NCBI RefSeq assembly: GCF_002216065.1
Contig: NZ_CP022282.1
Location: 2,418,001-2,482,000 of the forward strand
Length of the DNA stretch: 64,000 nucleotides
Reading direction: 5' to 3'
Origin: Chryseobacterium sp. T16E-39
GTDB lineage: Bacteria > Bacteroidota > Bacteroidia > Flavobacteriales > Weeksellaceae
Shown: one piece after another, positions 1-11,099 of the stretch
How positions within the stretch are numbered: the first letter of the stretch is position 1
Layout: the number at the start of each line of letters is the position of its first letter
The notes under the pieces: generated by a model
What the model was told of the DNA's origin: nothing
Databases searched by the model: none
Seen by the model: the letters and a program-made list of their open reading frames with translations, nothing else
Position numbers and translations under genes: made by a program

Positions 1-1
1 T

Positions 2-520
2 TTCAATCTTAAAAGAGTGTATTATTCGGGATATGTTCCTGTCTTAGAAGATAAAAGGCTACCGTCCCTTACAACTGAAGTTCCCATGCTAAGGGAAAAC
101 AGACTGTACCAGTCTGATTGGTTAATGAGATTTTATGGCTTTAAAGCAGAAGAAATTTTAGATCCGAATATTCCATTTTTGGATCTTGAAATCGATCCTA
201 AATTAAGCTGGGCATTAAGAAATTTACAACAGTTCCCGGTAAATCTTCAAACCGCCGACTATCAAATGATTCTCAGGATTCCAGGAATTGGGTTAAAGAC
301 GGCTAAAAAGATCGTACATGCAAGACGATTCCAGGTTTTAAATATGGAACATCTTACAAAATTAGGAGCAGCTGTTAACCGGGCTAAATATTTCATTGAT
401 TTCAATTCTGGCAATATGTACCTGAGGTATCTTACAGATAAAAATTTCAGGAAGCTTTTAATTGGCGGCAGTGCTTCAAAGTTCCATAATCAGTTTTCAC
501 AGCAGTTGAGCCTTTTTTAG
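2..520 (+). CDS. Radical SAM protein of putative DNA modification/repair type, C-terminal part (5' end outside window)
   Basis: The reading frame is already open at base 2, so this is the tail of a longer gene; the GTG at 17 is an internal Val codon. The visible 172 residues contain a helix-hairpin-helix DNA-binding motif (LRIPGIGLKTAKKIV, about residues 95-109 of the fragment). This is how the Bacteroidota family annotated 'putative DNA modification/repair radical SAM protein' ends. The CxxxCxxC iron-sulfur motif would lie upstream of the window and cannot be seen. The family assignment also rests on the next gene, its usual partner. The chemistry of the family is unknown. Confidence 0.8.
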   Translation, partial: FNLKRVYYSGYVPVLEDKRLPSLTTEVPMLRENRLYQSDWLMRFYGFKAEEILDPNIPFLDLEIDPKLSWALRNLQQFPVNLQTADYQMILRIPGIGLKTAKKIVHARRFQVLNMEHLTKLGAAVNRAKYFIDFNSGNMYLRYLTDKNFRKLLIGGSASKFHNQFSQQLSLF

Positions 521-574
521 AATTATTTAGATTCCTTCGGAATGACAAATAAAATGTAACACTATAGTATCTAA

Positions 575-1333
575 ATGACAACATTACTTTATGATGGAAG
601 CTTTGATGGACTTTTAACTGCAGTATTTGAAGTATTTGAATACCGTTATAAAGATGTGGAAATAATCAGTAAAGGACGATTTCATCAGGAAAATATCTTT
701 GCAGAAATTCACGATGTCATTACCCAGGGTGATAAAGCAGAAAGGGTTTTCAACAAATTAGAGCAAAATATAGGAAAGTCAGGAATTAATCAACTCCTAA
801 AAGTCTACCTGTCAGAAGACCCCGGATCTGAACAGATTATACTATCCGCTATCAGGCAGTCTATACAATTACCTCAGGAAAACATTCTCCTAAACTATGC
901 GGACCCGGATATTCTAAAAGTTTCAAAAATCTGTAAATCCGTAGATAGGGAAACCCATCGAATGACAGCTTTCGTAAGGTTTGAAAAAATGCAGGATGAT
1001 GTTTTCTTTGCTAAAATAGACCCCGATTTCAATGTACTTCCTTTGATCCGAAAACATTTTAAAGACCGCTACCAAGATCAAAAGTGGATGATCTATGACC
1101 TCAGAAGACATTACGGAATTTTATATGATCTTGAAAACTGTGATTTTTTTTATCCTGATGAAAAATTAAATTTAGAACAATATCAACAGAAGTTCCACGA
1201 TGAAGAAACTCAATACCAGAAGCTTTGGCAACGGTACTTTACGAAAACAAATATTGTAGAAAGGAAAAATTTGAAATTGCATATACAGCATGTTCCAAGA
1301 AGATATTGGAAGTATTTGACTGAAAAGACTTAG
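575..1333 (+). CDS. TIGR03915/DUF4130 family putative DNA metabolism protein
   Basis: 252 aa, soluble, no signal peptide. The N-terminus (MTTLLYDGSFDGLLTAVFE) and the C-terminal DUF4130 region with a PLIRKHFKDRYQDQKWMIYD-type segment are typical of this family. It is found almost always next to the radical SAM protein encoded just upstream (54 bp gap, same strand), so the two probably act together on DNA or a nucleotide. The biochemical role is not established. The family call is confident; the function is inferred only from the conserved pairing. Confidence 0.85.
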   Translation: MTTLLYDGSFDGLLTAVFEVFEYRYKDVEIISKGRFHQENIFAEIHDVITQGDKAERVFNKLEQNIGKSGINQLLKVYLSEDPGSEQIILSAIRQSIQLPQENILLNYADPDILKVSKICKSVDRETHRMTAFVRFEKMQDDVFFAKIDPDFNVLPLIRKHFKDRYQDQKWMIYDLRRHYGILYDLENCDFFYPDEKLNLEQYQQKFHDEETQYQKLWQRYFTKTNIVERKNLKLHIQHVPRRYWKYLTEKT

Positions 1334-1361
1334 TTTTAATTGTAAATACCTCACCTCCAGC

Positions 1362-2225
1362 ATGATCAGAAAGACTTCATTTATAATTATTTTAGCAATG
1401 ATTCTAAGTTGCAGGAACGACAAGCCTTCAGCAAAACTTATTACTGATCAGGTTAATTCAGAAAACTCCGTTCAAATCAATAAGGATAAAAATACCATCA
1501 GGGAAAGATTTTCTCCCCCAAATGGCTATACATGGGTAGATGAAAAATCAGATTCCTTTGGATATTTTATTGAAAATTTTAATCTGAAACCCTATGGGAG
1601 CCAGATTTTAAAATATGACGGAACACCTATATCAACCCAATCCCTTCACCAGGCTGTTTTTGATATTGACACAGGGAACAAAGATCTGCAACAGTGTGCG
1701 GATGCGGTCATTCGCTTACGGGCGGAATACTTATTCAAAACGAAAAAACTGGATGACATAAAATTCCATTTCACAAATGGGGATCTGGTGAGCTGGAACG
1801 ACTATAAAAACGGCGTAAGAGCTTTTGTAAATGGTAATATTGTAAGTTTCAGAAAAACGGCTCCCTTTGATGATTCTTATCAAAATTTCAAAAATTACCT
1901 GATACTCATTTTTAATTATGCAGGAACAATTTCCTTATATAAAGAAACAAAACCCATTACAGAAAATTCCGATTTAAAAACCGGAGTTATTTTAATTACT
2001 CCCGGAAGTCCTGGACATGTGGTTTTTATCTCTGGAGTATGCCAGAATAAAGAGGGGGAAAAATTATTTCTCTTAAGTGAAGGCTTTACCCCTGCCCAAT
2101 CGATCCATTTACTTTCGAATCCTTTTAATAAAAATATTTCGCCCTGGTACAATCTGGATATAAATACACCGGAAACCAAAACTGCGAGATATATTTTCAA
2201 ACCAACAAACTTTAGAAGTTTTTAA
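1362..2225 (+). CDS. DUF4846 domain lipoprotein
   Basis: 287 aa. The N-terminus is a lipoprotein signal peptide with the lipobox ending at Cys17 (ILAMILSC), so the mature protein is probably anchored in the cell envelope. The body (GYTWVDEKSDSFGYF near the start; TPGSPGHVVFISGV later) matches DUF4846, whose function is unknown. The HVVF segment near a Pro/Gly loop is a conserved part of the domain. It lies 28 bp after the TIGR03915 gene on the same strand and may be co-transcribed, with no obvious functional link. Confidence 0.8.
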   Translation: MIRKTSFIIILAMILSCRNDKPSAKLITDQVNSENSVQINKDKNTIRERFSPPNGYTWVDEKSDSFGYFIENFNLKPYGSQILKYDGTPISTQSLHQAVFDIDTGNKDLQQCADAVIRLRAEYLFKTKKLDDIKFHFTNGDLVSWNDYKNGVRAFVNGNIVSFRKTAPFDDSYQNFKNYLILIFNYAGTISLYKETKPITENSDLKTGVILITPGSPGHVVFISGVCQNKEGEKLFLLSEGFTPAQSIHLLSNPFNKNISPWYNLDINTPETKTARYIFKPTNFRSF

Positions 2226-2280
2226 CAATTTATATCCAAAACTATTATCAAGTTACTACCATAATCTGAACTTGTTTTCG

Positions 2281-2288
2281 TAAATTTG
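2281..2288 (+). promoter_or_regulatory. Probable -7 element for pfkA-gapA
   Basis: TAAATTTG is an exact match to the Bacteroidota consensus TAnnTTTG, 20 bp before the pfkA ATG. I see no TTG at the ideal -33 spacing, so this rests on the -7 box and its position. Confidence 0.5.
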
Positions 2289-2308
2289 TGTTCGAAATTT
2301 TTTACTAG

Positions 2309-4328
<2,020 letters not shown>

Positions 4329-4353
4329 GAATCAATCCAAGCGAAATAAATAA

Positions 4354-4383
4354 ACCCCGTTCAAAATTTGAGCGGGGTTTTTA
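4354..4383 (+). terminator. Rho-independent terminator after gapA
   Basis: Stem AAACCCCGTTCA / TGAGCGGGGTTT (one G-T wobble) followed by a T run, 25 bp after the gapA stop. Confidence 0.85.
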
Positions 4384-4722
4384 GTTTACCGTTTCCAAAC
4401 AACTAATAAAGAAAGTATAAACTATTATTTTCCTGAAGACCTTTCCATACTGAGCATAAATGCATTACAAAATATGCCTAATTATAATTAATTAAAAAAT
4501 AAATAATGTAAAATAAAATACTATATTACAATTATTTTAGTTTAATAAATTAATATATTCTAGAAATATAATTAAATCAAAATCTCTAGACTGATTCTGG
4601 AAATTAAGTTTTCAGGGTTATTAGTTTAAAACAAATTTTGCATTTTTTTTAAAGCAAAAAAATCCCCCTTTGGGGGGATTTTTTAAGAAAATTTTAACTA
4701 TTTTTAAAACAAAGCTATTTTC
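4384..4722. other. Gene-free AT-rich gap containing an isolated terminator hairpin
   Basis: About 340 bp between the gapA terminator and the LuxR-type regulator. No convincing reading frame on either strand. The stretch 4470-4580 is almost pure A/T. The only structure is the strong hairpin at 4655-4685. Confidence 0.6.
4655..4685. terminator. Isolated hairpin with A and T tracts (terminator or leader attenuator)
   Basis: AAAAAATCCCCC / GGGGGATTTTTT with a short T-rich loop, symmetrical, so it could stop transcription in either direction. It sits 38 bp before the regulator ATG and about 270 bp after the gapA terminator, with no gene immediately before it on the plus strand. Confidence 0.7.
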
Positions 4723-5502
4723 ATGGAAAATTCTGAAAAAAAACATCCTTTGATCGAAGTTTGGAATACCTATCCGGGTACACGAAAAGAAAGGAAAGAG
4801 ATCCTTAATACGCCACCGATCGAACGTATAATTGGAGAAATGTTTGCTATCGGAGAATTTTATTATTATGTATTGAATCTCACCAACAGTACACTTTCTC
4901 ACCATCATGAAAATATTCTAAAATTACATGGATTAAAAAAGTATCCGGAAAACCTGAAAGATGTTATCGATCTTACCCACCCAGAGGACATTCCTTTTGT
5001 TATCAAAGCAGAACAGGCTGTTGTAAAAAAGATGGTAGAAATCGGCCCAGAATATCATCTTTATCTAAAATCCAGCTATTGTTTCAGAATGAAAACGGCA
5101 AAGGGAAATTATGAACTATTTCACCATCAGGCCATACCAACACTTGAAGACGAAGAAGGAAATCTTGTTCAGGCTATTAATATACATACCAACATCAACC
5201 ATATCACCAAACAAAACCCCTATACTGTTTTGATATCGGGAATAGGTCCAAGAAATGACTTCCATCAAATTAAAATAGATGAACCCTCTTTAACTACCCA
5301 TCAATCTCTGGAATGTTTAACCAAAAGAGAAGTGGAAGTATTGTCTTTAATTGCTAAAGGCTATTCGGGAACAGAAATATCAGAAATACTTATTTTATCA
5401 CAGCATACCATTCGCTCCCATCGAAAGAATATTCTTACGAAAACCAATTCAAGGAACGGTAAGGAACTTCTGAAAAAAGCATTCGAATGGGGGATCATTT
5501 AA
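4723..5502 (+). CDS. LuxR-type HTH transcriptional regulator with a PAS-like N-terminal region
   Basis: 259 aa. Residues about 196-259 form a LuxR/GerE helix-turn-helix (LTKREVEVLSLIAKGYSGTEIS, then SQHTIRSHRKNILTKTNSRNGKEL). The N-terminal ~190 residues look like a PAS-type sensor fold (VIDLTHPEDIPFV, then MKTAKGNYELFHHQAIP), a common arrangement in Flavobacteriia. There is no receiver domain and no membrane segment. The ligand is unknown. It lies directly upstream of the DUF2236 gene, which could be a target, but nothing in the sequence proves that. Confidence 0.82.
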   Translation: MENSEKKHPLIEVWNTYPGTRKERKEILNTPPIERIIGEMFAIGEFYYYVLNLTNSTLSHHHENILKLHGLKKYPENLKDVIDLTHPEDIPFVIKAEQAVVKKMVEIGPEYHLYLKSSYCFRMKTAKGNYELFHHQAIPTLEDEEGNLVQAINIHTNINHITKQNPYTVLISGIGPRNDFHQIKIDEPSLTTHQSLECLTKREVEVLSLIAKGYSGTEISEILILSQHTIRSHRKNILTKTNSRNGKELLKKAFEWGII

Positions 5503-5592
5503 TCTTAGCCAATTCAATTACTATCATTTAATTTCCTAAGCTGATAAATCTCACAAAGATTTTTCGGCATAAAACCTGTACTTTTATAATAG

Positions 5593-6789
5593 ATGGAAAG
5601 ATCAGTACTGCAACCCCGTTTCAAAAATGCTCCTCATTTCAAAGATTTCTGGCAGAAAGGCAATGGAAAACTGCTTATTGAATTTTCGGGAGCAGAAGTT
5701 AGTTTCAAAAATTTTGAACAATTTGCCACCTACTATTATCACACCGATGAAATTGGTGATCAGGTTGTAAAAGATATCTATTTAAAGAAAAAGTTCCGGG
5801 AAGCATCAAAAGAAATTGAACAATACATCCGGAATGGAGTCTCAGAAAGTGATCCTGTTCCGGAGAGTGTAAAAAAACTTTTTTCATCAATCCAGAGAAA
5901 ACCCGACTGGCTGAATGAGGATTTATTAAAAAGTGGTGCCGAACTCTGTATGCGAAGTGGATTAGATGCTTTAATTTCTTTAAGAGATTACTGTTTAATA
6001 GGAGGCTATGATTATGCCTATCTTAATAAACCCCTTATTGTAACAGAAGCATTAAAAAAAGGAGCTGTAAAACGCCTTTCCGAAACACTGGATTTTTGGG
6101 TTAATGTAACCCGATACAATGCATTGGAGATTCATGCTAAAGGTTATGAATTTGCCATAAAAACAAGACTGATTCACTCATATGCCAGACTTTCAATTAA
6201 AAAGCATTATAAAAACTGGGATTCCGAAAATTGGGGCGAGCCTATTAACTCCTGGGATATGATGGCCACATATATTGGTTTTAGCCTTGTTTTCCTACAC
6301 AGTCTGCATAAACTGGGAAACAGCTTCTCTAATGAAGAAGAATTAGGAATTTTCCACCTCTGGAAATATGTTGGATACCTGCTCGGAATACCTGAGGATC
6401 TTTTACCGGATAATAAAAAACAAGCTACAGAATATTTTTATTTATGGACATCAATTCAACCTCCTTCAGACAAAGATTCAGTACTTCTTGCTCATTCTTT
6501 ACTGAATGAATCTTTGGAAAATCCAATATTGAAATTTAATTTCCAAAGAAAAAATCTACGTTACCTGCATATTTGCTGTACCTGGTTCTTACTGGATCAC
6601 GAGGTTTGCAAACGTCTCAGCATCCCGGATGTTTCTAATAAAAATGTATTTCCAATAGCCAAGAGATTTACCAATTTTATATATAATTCTCTGGTTGGAC
6701 GTAAAGCCCGAATTAAAGCCGGTAACAAAAAACATCTCAAAGTTTTGGAGGATTACCTAAGAATAACTGCAGCTTCTAACTTTCATTAA
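5593..6789 (+). CDS. DUF2236 / oxygenase MpaB-like protein
   Basis: 398 aa, mostly helical, no signal peptide. It resembles the DUF2236 family (ER-bound oxygenase MpaB / rubber oxygenase Lcp-like, b-type haem). Supporting segments are GAELCMRSGLDALISLRDYCLIGGYDYAY, seen in parts around residues 115-145, and VNVTRYNALEI with a following Arg/His-rich helix, where the family binds haem. The substrate is unknown. A TACTTTTA box (one mismatch to TAnnTTTG) lies at about 5579-5586 just before the ATG, so it may have its own promoter. Confidence 0.7.
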   Translation: MERSVLQPRFKNAPHFKDFWQKGNGKLLIEFSGAEVSFKNFEQFATYYYHTDEIGDQVVKDIYLKKKFREASKEIEQYIRNGVSESDPVPESVKKLFSSIQRKPDWLNEDLLKSGAELCMRSGLDALISLRDYCLIGGYDYAYLNKPLIVTEALKKGAVKRLSETLDFWVNVTRYNALEIHAKGYEFAIKTRLIHSYARLSIKKHYKNWDSENWGEPINSWDMMATYIGFSLVFLHSLHKLGNSFSNEEELGIFHLWKYVGYLLGIPEDLLPDNKKQATEYFYLWTSIQPPSDKDSVLLAHSLLNESLENPILKFNFQRKNLRYLHICCTWFLLDHEVCKRLSIPDVSNKNVFPIAKRFTNFIYNSLVGRKARIKAGNKKHLKVLEDYLRITAASNFH

Positions 6790-6920
6790 TTCACAGGATT
6801 TAAAAATTCAGATTAACATACACTATCATTTCATTCAGAATAACATAGGGCTTATTTTAATCAACAGACTCTTTGATTTTTTAACGTTAAAAAGAGCTTT
6901 TCACATCGAAAAATATTAGC

Positions 6921-6947
6921 TTTTGATTACAAAATTATGTACTTTTG
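6921..6947 (+). promoter_or_regulatory. Probable recA promoter
   Basis: TTTTG at 6921-6925 and TACTTTTG (exact TAnnTTTG) at 6940-6947, 14 bp apart, slightly short of the usual 17-23. The -7 box ends 18 bp before the ATG at 6966. The TTG inside it could be mistaken for an upstream start codon. I recognise no LexA-type box. Confidence 0.5.
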
Positions 6948-6965
6948 AGAAATTATTTTATAGAA

Positions 6966-7973
6966 ATGAGTAACATTGACGATAAGAAAAAAGCACTGGC
7001 TTTAGTGCTTGACAAACTAGATAAAACATACGGAAAAGGAACTGTAATGACTTTGGGAGATAATTCTGTTGATAATACAATAGAGGTTATTCCTTCCGGA
7101 TCTTTGGGACTAGATATTGCATTAGGCGTAGGCGGATACCCAAGAGGAAGAATCATTGAGATTTACGGACCTGAATCTTCTGGTAAAACCACTTTAACCC
7201 TTCACGCTATTGCTGAAGCTCAAAAAGCAGGTGGAATTGCAGCATTTATTGATGCTGAACATGCTTTTGACAGAACTTATGCAGCGAAATTAGGAATTGA
7301 TTTAGAAAACCTTATTATATCTCAACCGGACAATGGTGAACAGGCTTTGGAAATCGCTGATAACCTTATCCGTTCAGGAGCTATTGATATTGTAGTCATT
7401 GACTCTGTAGCTGCTCTTACTCCTAAAGCAGAAATTGAAGGAGAAATGGGTGATTCAAAAATGGGTCTTCATGCGAGATTGATGTCTCAGGCATTAAGAA
7501 AGCTTACTGCTACTATTGCAAAAACAAAATGTACGGTAATTTTCATCAACCAGTTGAGAGAGAAAATTGGAGTAATGTTTGGAAATCCAGAAACAACAAC
7601 AGGTGGTAATGCTTTGAAATTCTATGCTTCTGTAAGAGTAGATATCAGAAAAGCAAGTGCACCTATTAAAAATGGGGATGAAGCAGTTGGAAGCCGCGTG
7701 AAAGTGAAAATTGTTAAAAACAAAGTAGCTCCACCATTCAAACAAGCTGAATTTGACATCATGTATGGAGAAGGGGTTTCTAAAACAGGAGAAATTCTTG
7801 ACCAGGCAGTAGAGCAAGGAATTGTAAAGAAAAGTGGTTCTTGGTTCAGCTACGAAGAAACAAAATTAGGACAAGGACGTGATGCGGTGAAAGATGTATT
7901 GAAAGACAACCCTGAACTTTCTGAAGAATTAGAAAATAAGATCAAAGCAGAAATTGCTAATAAAAAGCAATAG
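6966..7973 (+). CDS. recA: Recombinase RecA
   Basis: 335 aa from the ATG at 6966. A TTG seven codons upstream lies in the -7 promoter box and is rejected. ATP-dependent strand-exchange protein for homologous recombination and SOS signalling. Walker A GPESSGKT is at residues 68-75, Walker B ([12 protein letters not shown]) follows, and the DNA-binding loops ([26 protein letters not shown]) are intact. The C-terminus is acidic, as usual. It converges on the S9 peptidase gene across a shared terminator. Confidence 0.98.
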   Translation: MSNIDDKKKALALVLDKLDKTYGKGTVMTLGDNSVDNTIEVIPSGSLGLDIALGVGGYPRGRIIEIYGPESSGKTTLTLHAIAEAQKAGGIAAFIDAEHAFDRTYAAKLGIDLENLIISQPDNGEQALEIADNLIRSGAIDIVVIDSVAALTPKAEIEGEMGDSKMGLHARLMSQALRKLTATIAKTKCTVIFINQLREKIGVMFGNPETTTGGNALKFYASVRVDIRKASAPIKNGDEAVGSRVKVKIVKNKVAPPFKQAEFDIMYGEGVSKTGEILDQAVEQGIVKKSGSWFSYEETKLGQGRDAVKDVLKDNPELSEELENKIKAEIANKKQ

Positions 7974-7990
7974 TTTTACAAATAGATAAA

Positions 7991-8027
7991 AAAAATCGGC
8001 GGAGCCAAAGGCTCCGCCGATTTTTTT
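7991..8027. terminator. Bidirectional terminator between recA and the S9 peptidase
   Basis: A perfect stem of about 18 bp (core ATCGGCGGAGCC / GGCTCCGCCGAT) with an AAA loop, flanked by A and T runs so it can serve both converging genes. Confidence 0.9.
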
Positions 8028-8033
8028 TATCCC

Positions 8034-10931
8034 TTAAGGCTTATCTTCCGTTAACTCAAATCCCCAATCTTTTCCTTTTTGAGTTGCTGAGACTCCTTTT
8101 GTCATCCAGACTGGCGCTTTGGCTCCTTTAAGATAATAATCAAAAAACTGTTGTTCACGGATTTGGATATCTTTTCTGTTCTGGCGTTTTACAAGGTTAT
8201 GATCGTCGCCATTATAATTCAGAAGCCAAACTGGTTTTCCGAGGCGGCGTAATGCTGTAAACATTTCAATTCCCTGATACCAGGGCACTGCCCCATCTTT
8301 ATCATTACTCATAATTACTACCGGAGTTTTCACTTTATCAATTGTAAAAAGTGGCGAATTTTTAATATAAAGATCCGGTGCTTCCCATAGATTTTTCCCC
8401 AATCTGCTCTGCGATTTTTCGTACTGAAACTGTCGGTTCATTCCTGAAGTCCATCGGATACCCCCATATGCGGAAGTCATGTTTACAACAGGAGCGCCAC
8501 TCCATGCAGCCGCATACATATCCGTATGAGCTACAAGATAAGCGACCTGGTAGCCGCCCCAGCTTTGTCCCTGAATTCCAACTTTAGAACCATCTACCCA
8601 TGAATTCTGCTTTAGTTTTTCAACTCCAGAATTAATATACTCCATCGCAGATTCACCAGGAAGACCGTCGGTATATGAAATATCAGGAGTAAAGACCAAA
8701 TATCCGTTGCTCACAAAGTAAGAGATATTTAATCGTGAAGGTGTTGGCGCTGGTGCTACATAGCGGTTCAGATTATCCGAAAGCTTTTCATAAAAATAAA
8801 CGATCATAGGATATTTTTTCTTCGGATCGAAATCTTCCGGTTTGTACAAAATTCCTGTAGAAGAATTTCCTTTTGGAGTAGTCCAGTTTACTAATTCGCT
8901 TGTCCCCCAATTATAAAGATCTTGTTGTGGATTTGTATTGCTCAATTTTTGCTGCTCTGAGAAATCTGACGTCGCAAAAATATTTGGAGAATCTACATAG
9001 GATTCCTTTATTAAAATATACTCTTCTGCATTCTTCGCTTTTTGAACACTTCGGTATCCCCAGGCATTTTCCATCTGGACTTTTACAGGATCAGAATTTG
9101 ACTGAATAGATATCTTAAAGATTCCGTTCGCCTTAGATGTATTATCAAATGCTGATAAATAAATAGAAGACTTTCGGTTTAAACTTTTGATATCCTTATC
9201 CAAATTATAAGTATCAAATGTTATTTTATTTTTACGTCCAAACCCATTTGTAATATTTCGAGGCTTTTTTGAATCTTTCAAGAAAAACTCCCAAAGATCG
9301 AAACGGTCCCTGATAATAACAGACTCATCATTATCCGTCCAGGATGCTATTCCATAAGAGTTAGGAAAATCCGGCATATCAAATTCTTCATCAACAAAAG
9401 AAACCGACAATCCATTATTGAGTGGGAGTATTTGTTTTGTTTTTACATTATAGCTCAACCACTTCCCTTTCTCTCTGTCAAAAATCACAACAAATTTCCC
9501 AAGCGGAGATATGGAAACCGATCCGTCCAGATCTTTAATAATTTCAGTTCTTTCTCCTGTTTTATTATCAATTAGAAAATATGTTTTCTTCGTGGAGCCT
9601 TCCCATTGTGAAGAAATACGGTTGTTCATACTTGTAATACCCATTGCAAATTCAGCATTCCCATCATTTACAAGTCGTAAAGTGTCCAAATCTTCATTGT
9701 CTATATTTCTAAAAAAATCTGGTTTATCCGTTTGCATTACTGCAGCATAAGATTTTTTTAAGTCATTTTTCAATTCTTTTAACTGTACCGTTTGCAGATA
9801 ATCATCTTTATAATTCCAGATATCCACAACAGCATGGTCGTTCGCAATCATGGCTGTATCTTTTGCAATAGGTTTTGGAGCAACACCAAAATACAGCTGT
9901 TTACCATTTTTACTGAATATAGGTAGCCGGTTTTCTGAAATCACCCAATTTTTTTTCATTTGAGCATTATCATTGTTTAGTGTTTCTTTTTTATTTCCTT
10001 TAAAATTAAAATAATACAGCTGGTAAGCTTTCACTAAATCATTTTGAGCAGAAGAAGTGCCTACAAATGCCAGTTGGTTACCTTCTTCATCAAAAGCCAA
10101 TTGGGAAAAATCCCCTTCCATTTCTGAAATTTTATCTGCAGATCCTTTTTGCAGATCAACTATTTGTACAGATTCTAATGCATATTTTTTAGGCTTTGAC
10201 TTGTCATTATCCTTTTTATCAACAGACTTTTCATCACCTGAATTCTTATCTCCTTTTTTATCCTTATCTTTTTTCTCTTCCGGTTTTTTGGTTACAAAGG
10301 CCAGTTGCTTTCCACTTTTACTGAATTCATAACGGAATACATTATCATAAATGGTACTTTTCCCATCCAAAAGATTTCTTACCACCAACTGCAGGGGCTT
10401 TGTATTTTTATCTTCTTCCTTCTTTTCATCTCCATCTTCTTTATCTGAAGAGTCATCTGAAGATTTATCTTTTATATTTTCAAGAAGATAAGCGATATAA
10501 GAACCTCCTTTCTCAGGAATTTTAAATTCTTTCACATTAGGAATCTTCTCTGTTTTACCACTCAATAAATCAACAATTGCAAGAGTATCTTTCGTTAATT
10601 TATTTTGTTTCAACTTTTTATCTTTTACCGCTTTTATATCTTTATATAAGGGACGGATCTGGAAAACGGCAAATCTGGAATCATTCGTTAAATCTGCTTT
10701 TGTTCCCCTTGCAAACTGTTTAGACGTTTTGTTTTTAACTGAATATAAAAAAAGGTTAGGATTTCCTTCCTGAGCATCTACAGAATAGGTAATCCATTTT
10801 CCATCATTTGAGATTTTTCTTGCACCGATATTTTGCCAGCTGTCGTAGACGGAATGATTTAAAGGTTTTTTCTGCCCATATATAAAACAGGTCATTATAA
10901 GCAGGATAAAAACTGTACATTTCAACTTCAT
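8034..10931 (-). CDS. Exported S9 family (prolyl oligopeptidase-type) serine peptidase
   Basis: 965 aa with a signal peptide (residues 1-19, cleaved around IYGQ). Residues up to about 670 form a WD40/TolB-like beta-propeller, followed by an alpha/beta-hydrolase domain. The nucleophile motif GQSWGG has Ser790; Asp879 (NDKDGAVP) and His911 (DDHNL) complete the likely triad. The family cleaves peptides, often after Pro or Ala. Two Lys/Asp/Glu-rich low-complexity insertions lie in the propeller (about 154-178 and 215-249) and look like surface loops. No neighbour shares its strand nearby. Confidence 0.92.
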   Translation of the reverse strand: MKLKCTVFILLIMTCFIYGQKKPLNHSVYDSWQNIGARKISNDGKWITYSVDAQEGNPNLFLYSVKNKTSKQFARGTKADLTNDSRFAVFQIRPLYKDIKAVKDKKLKQNKLTKDTLAIVDLLSGKTEKIPNVKEFKIPEKGGSYIAYLLENIKDKSSDDSSDKEDGDEKKEEDKNTKPLQLVVRNLLDGKSTIYDNVFRYEFSKSGKQLAFVTKKPEEKKDKDKKGDKNSGDEKSVDKKDNDKSKPKKYALESVQIVDLQKGSADKISEMEGDFSQLAFDEEGNQLAFVGTSSAQNDLVKAYQLYYFNFKGNKKETLNNDNAQMKKNWVISENRLPIFSKNGKQLYFGVAPKPIAKDTAMIANDHAVVDIWNYKDDYLQTVQLKELKNDLKKSYAAVMQTDKPDFFRNIDNEDLDTLRLVNDGNAEFAMGITSMNNRISSQWEGSTKKTYFLIDNKTGERTEIIKDLDGSVSISPLGKFVVIFDREKGKWLSYNVKTKQILPLNNGLSVSFVDEEFDMPDFPNSYGIASWTDNDESVIIRDRFDLWEFFLKDSKKPRNITNGFGRKNKITFDTYNLDKDIKSLNRKSSIYLSAFDNTSKANGIFKISIQSNSDPVKVQMENAWGYRSVQKAKNAEEYILIKESYVDSPNIFATSDFSEQQKLSNTNPQQDLYNWGTSELVNWTTPKGNSSTGILYKPEDFDPKKKYPMIVYFYEKLSDNLNRYVAPAPTPSRLNISYFVSNGYLVFTPDISYTDGLPGESAMEYINSGVEKLKQNSWVDGSKVGIQGQSWGGYQVAYLVAHTDMYAAAWSGAPVVNMTSAYGGIRWTSGMNRQFQYEKSQSRLGKNLWEAPDLYIKNSPLFTIDKVKTPVVIMSNDKDGAVPWYQGIEMFTALRRLGKPVWLLNYNGDDHNLVKRQNRKDIQIREQQFFDYYLKGAKAPVWMTKGVSATQKGKDWGFELTEDKP

Positions 10932-11099
10932 TTTTTAATAATTTTAAACATTAAAAATAAGATATTTCATTGACAACTTTGCATAAAGTACGTGTTTCAT
11001 TGTAAGCCTAAAATGTCAATCTGTCACTTTGGTCTACATGGTATTTTTTTTGAGCAAAAAAACATACAAGTTTTTAACACAATAAAAAATCTAAATACA

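Noticed and set aside
4621..4908. Minus-strand reading frame over the start of the LuxR-type gene
   Set aside because: It reads through the terminator hairpin and the antisense of a well-supported gene; its composition does not look like protein.
6945..6965. Seven-codon N-terminal extension of RecA from a TTG
   Set aside because: The TTG is part of the TACTTTTG promoter box, and the ATG at 6966 gives the normal RecA start.
10992..11099. 36-codon N-terminal extension of HtpG from a GTG
   Set aside because: HtpG proteins start close to the ATP-binding domain; the ATG at 11100 fits the family.
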